Below the pieces are notes generated by a model. It saw only the letters and a program-made list of their open reading frames with translations. It made no database searches and was not told where the DNA came from. From positions 1 to 6,597 of the forward strand of contig CANQHB010000052.1 in assembly GCA_947623755.1 (NCBI GenBank): a DNA stretch of 6,597 bases, in the 5' to 3' direction. The position numbers and the translations under genes are program-made. Origin of the DNA: an uncultured Bacilli bacterium. GTDB taxonomy: Bacteria > Bacillota_I > Bacilli_A > RF39 > UBA660. Shown piece after piece: positions 4,938-6,597 of the stretch (positions are counted from its first letter, which is position 1; each line of letters starts with the position of its first letter).

Positions 4938-6161
4938 TTAATATCCGAATAATTGAACCCAATAATAGGTACCATTTAAGTTATACATTCCAATTCCAAT
5001 GGTTTGATATCCAGAATCAATCATATTTTGATAATGGCCAGGAGAAGCTTTCCATCCTTCAGATACGGATTTAGCAGTACTATACATACCACCCCAGCCA
5101 TAAGCAATATTTTCAGCAAAGGCTTTATTAGGTGATACAGTAAAACAAGAGGTGCCATCAGGTCTCGTATGAGAAAATTTTTCAGACCAAGCCATTTCAG
5201 TTGCTCGAACATTAGCCGCGATTATTAAGTCATTATCTAAAACTAGAGGACTAGCTCCGACTTCCGCACGGTATTCATTAACATATTTTAAAACTTCATT
5301 TATTTGGGCGGAATATTTCTTAGCATTAGAAGTAGCTTCAGGAGTTAATTCCGCAGTTGTAGCTTTAAAGGTTGATTTATCATAGCTAGTCTTTTTAGTT
5401 TTCCGGGATATTTCTGTTTTGGTGCCATCACTATTTACTTTATAAGTTACGGTTTCAGTAGTAGTTATTTTAACCCCATATTTATAAGAAATGCTAGCGA
5501 CATCTTCGGTGGTGGTAGAACTAGAAGAAGTTGGATTTTCAGTTTTAGAAGAATTATTTTTAGCCTTTATAGTTAGTTTAGTTTTAGCATTGGTGGTGTT
5601 TTCACTACTATCTTTAGCAGTTATTTCAATATCATAAGTACCTGTTTTGGTATATTTTGCCATTTCTTCTTTGGTAAAACTAAGAACACAATCTTCATTA
5701 CTATTGTCGGTACAGCTAGTAATAAAAGATTTAATAGTATATTTACTTCCTTCAGTAATGGTTACTTCTTTTAATTTTAACTCGGGTTTTTCAGTATCAA
5801 GAACTTTAAAAGTAGTTTCATATGTTTCATCGTTAATTTTAATGGTTACTTTATAAGTTCCAACTTTAGTTAAGGTTTCTTCTTGATATTCTTTATCTTC
5901 AAGATAAATAGTTAAAGTTCCTTCCGCGTTTTCAGTTACAAAATCTTGGACAGTAGGAATATTAGCATTTAAGGAAAAAGTTAAATCTTCTTTTAAAGAT
6001 ATTTCATCTTCTTTGGTTGATTCTTCTTTTTTGGTTTCTGTTTTTTCAGGTTCTTTTGGTTTGCTATCTTTATTACTTAGAGTAACACCTATTATTATTC
6101 CTAAAGTAACAACCGTTACTATTAGAGCTATAAATAAAATTATTTTCTTTTTCTTAGACAT
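4938..6161 (-). CDS. Membrane-anchored surface protein with Ig-like and C-terminal CAP/SCP domains
   Basis: This is a 407-residue extracytoplasmic protein. A Lys-rich start and a hydrophobic helix (about 7-28), with no obvious signal peptidase site, suggest an uncleaved N-terminal anchor. A charged Lys/Glu linker (31-58) leads to two beta-rich segments. The first is about 60-121. The second, about 122-198, starts DTEKPEL, contains GTYDIEITAKDSSENT and resembles bacterial Ig-like/DUF5011 modules. Cys150 and Cys158 in the second could form a disulfide. A Ser/Thr linker (200-220) and a Thr-rich stretch precede the CAP domain (about 283-407), which ends at the C-terminus. The CAP cavity residues are present: His331 (FSHTRPDG), Glu350 (FAEN), Glu368 (SEGW) and His376 (GHYQNM). 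CAP proteins of bacteria are widespread, but their activity is mostly unknown. AAGG 7 nt before the ATG supports the start. Confidence 0.92.
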   Translation of the reverse strand: MSKKKKIILFIALIVTVVTLGIIIGVTLSNKDSKPKEPEKTETKKEESTKEDEISLKEDLTFSLNANIPTVQDFVTENAEGTLTIYLEDKEYQEETLTKVGTYKVTIKINDETYETTFKVLDTEKPELKLKEVTITEGSKYTIKSFITSCTDNSNEDCVLSFTKEEMAKYTKTGTYDIEITAKDSSENTTNAKTKLTIKAKNNSSKTENPTSSSSTTTEDVASISYKYGVKITTTETVTYKVNSDGTKTEISRKTKKTSYDKSTFKATTAELTPEATSNAKKYSAQINEVLKYVNEYRAEVGASPLVLDNDLIIAANVRATEMAWSEKFSHTRPDGTSCFTVSPNKAFAENIAYGWGGMYSTAKSVSEGWKASPGHYQNMIDSGYQTIGIGMYNLNGTYYWVQLFGY

Positions 6162-6287
6162 ATAAATACCTTCTTTATTAGTAATAGTATATCATATGAA
6201 TAAAAATTTGGCTATATGTTAGTTGAGATAATGGTTATATTTATTTTGTTATATCTTATGTTGTGTGCAAATTAAAAGAACTATTTT
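6162..6287. other. Intergenic gap between the small gene and the CAP gene
   Basis: These 126 bp are very AT-rich. Apart from the candidate CAP promoter (6186-6214) nothing was recognised. In particular there is no convincing terminator after the small gene, so its transcript may run on into the CAP gene. Confidence 0.5.
6186..6214 (-). promoter_or_regulatory. Candidate promoter of the CAP-domain gene
   Basis: TAGCCA (6214-6209; 4 of 6) is separated by 17 nt from TATACT (6191-6186; 5 of 6), which carries an upstream TG (extended -10). The start would lie about 20 nt before the ATG at 6161, just upstream of the AAGG ribosome binding site. Confidence 0.5.
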
Positions 6288-6491
6288 CTAGTCCTTTGGT
6301 GGTGCTATTTCGAATATTATTTCCTGTCTCAATTGATGGTCCGTTATTATATCTTTCCACTCCTCGATATAGTCTATTGTTTGTTGTACTTGTTCCTCTG
6401 TTTCCACTGCCTGTAACACTCCTGCTACTGTATACTTGTTCATCCCAGTTTCTATCATTAATTGAATAAGTTGAATTTCTTTTTCCGTCAT
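6288..6491 (-). CDS. Small helical protein of unknown function (67 aa)
   Basis: The ATG at 6491 is preferred because AAGGA lies 7 nt upstream, and because the longer in-frame start at 6545 lies at or ahead of the transcription starts predicted from both candidate promoters. The product is acidic, rich in Glu, Gln and Ile, and probably all-helical, with about three helices: 2-15, 18-33 and 35-50. It has no signal peptide or membrane segment. The layout, a short helix, then GMNKYTVAGVLQAVETEEQ (16-34), then EEW (42-44), is reminiscent of small UBA-like or HTH-like three-helix proteins in Firmicutes, but I cannot assign a family. It is followed by the CAP gene on the same strand, 126 bp away. 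Strong translation signals and a good promoter make it a likely real gene. Confidence 0.7.
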   Translation of the reverse strand: MTEKEIQLIQLMIETGMNKYTVAGVLQAVETEEQVQQTIDYIEEWKDIITDHQLRQEIIFEIAPPKD

Positions 6492-6513
6492 TATAAGTTC
6501 CTTCCTCATCATT

Positions 6514-6542
6514 AAGATACCATCTATTTTAATTAGTGTCAA
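6514..6542 (-). promoter_or_regulatory. Proximal promoter of the small helical protein gene
   Basis: A perfect TTGACA (6542-6537) is followed after 17 nt by TATCTT (6519-6514; 4 of 6) with an upstream TG (TGGTATCTT). The start near 6507 is about 16 nt before the ATG at 6491. This arrangement is one reason to reject the longer reading frame. Confidence 0.6.
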
Positions 6543-6545
6543 CAT

Positions 6546-6575
6546 ATTACAAAATTAAATAAATTTATATGTCAA
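6546..6575 (-). promoter_or_regulatory. Possible second, upstream promoter of the small gene
   Basis: A second perfect TTGACA (6575-6570) is followed after 18 nt by TGTAAT (6551-6546; 5 of 6). Its start would fall on the -35 of the proximal promoter, exactly 33 bp from the first TTGACA. It could be a tandem promoter, or chance in AT-rich DNA. Nothing else was recognised between 6546 and 6597. Confidence 0.35.
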
Positions 6576-6597
6576 TTTTTGAATATTATTAGTAATA

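Noticed and set aside
4870..4962. N-terminal extension of SecG by 31 residues
   Set aside because: It overlaps the CAP-protein gene and crosses the secG promoter. The ATG at 4869 has a good ribosome binding site and gives the normal SecG length.
5021..5212. Alternative-frame open frame inside the CAP domain region
   Set aside because: It lies within the conserved CAP coding sequence in another frame, with no independent support. The plus-strand frames at 5647-5856 and 6263-6469 were rejected for the same reason.
6492..6545. Longer N-terminus for the small helical protein
   Set aside because: This stretch holds the TTGACA/TATCTT promoter, and the upstream ATG lies at or before the predicted transcription starts. 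The ATG at 6491 has a proper ribosome binding site.
1..6597. Alternative genetic code (TGA as Trp), as in Mollicutes
   Set aside because: All frames are open under the standard code without reading through TGA. The absence of TGA stops in a handful of genes is too little evidence.

Overview
The window is AT-rich (roughly 30% GC by eye), with strong AGGAGG-type ribosome binding sites, sigma-A-like promoters and a Firmicutes-type gene set. This suggests an uncultured low-GC Firmicute, perhaps a gut Bacilli or Mollicutes-related lineage; that placement is inference. The stops used are TAA or TAG, never TGA, and every frame is open under the standard bacterial code. No mobile element, CRISPR array, tRNA or rRNA was seen.

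Layout, left to right. (1) Bases 1-26 are the first codons of a minus-strand gene running off the window, with a perfect AGGAGG site; cysS is a weak guess. (2) Bases 27-218 are a divergent intergenic region with three successive hairpins and overlapping candidate promoters. (3) Bases 219-1064 (+) encode a cation diffusion facilitator with unusual metal-site residues. (4) It converges, with only 4 bp between stops, on a three-gene minus-strand operon at 4508-1069. That operon encodes a radical SAM protein with a C-terminal helix-hairpin-helix, a DUF4130/TIGR03915-type protein, and a divergent GroEL. The genes overlap by 8 and 17 bp and share one excellent promoter (TTTACA-N17-TATAAT). (5) secG (minus, 72 aa) has its own promoter and a hairpin terminator. 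(6) A membrane-anchored Ig-like/CAP-domain surface protein (minus, 407 aa) follows. (7) A 67-aa helical protein of unknown function (minus) lies near the right end, with tandem candidate promoters.

The most interesting part is the three-gene operon. The radical SAM and DUF4130 proteins are a known but biochemically uncharacterised pair assigned to DNA modification or repair. Here they are translationally coupled to a chaperonin that lacks an adjacent groES, lacks the GGM tail and has a degenerate apical domain. The radical SAM protein ends in QLSLF, which matches the beta-sliding-clamp-binding consensus. A LexA-box-like sequence overlaps the operon's -35 element. Together these suggest a replication-linked, possibly damage-inducible repair module with a dedicated chaperonin. 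That is a hypothesis, not a demonstrated system.
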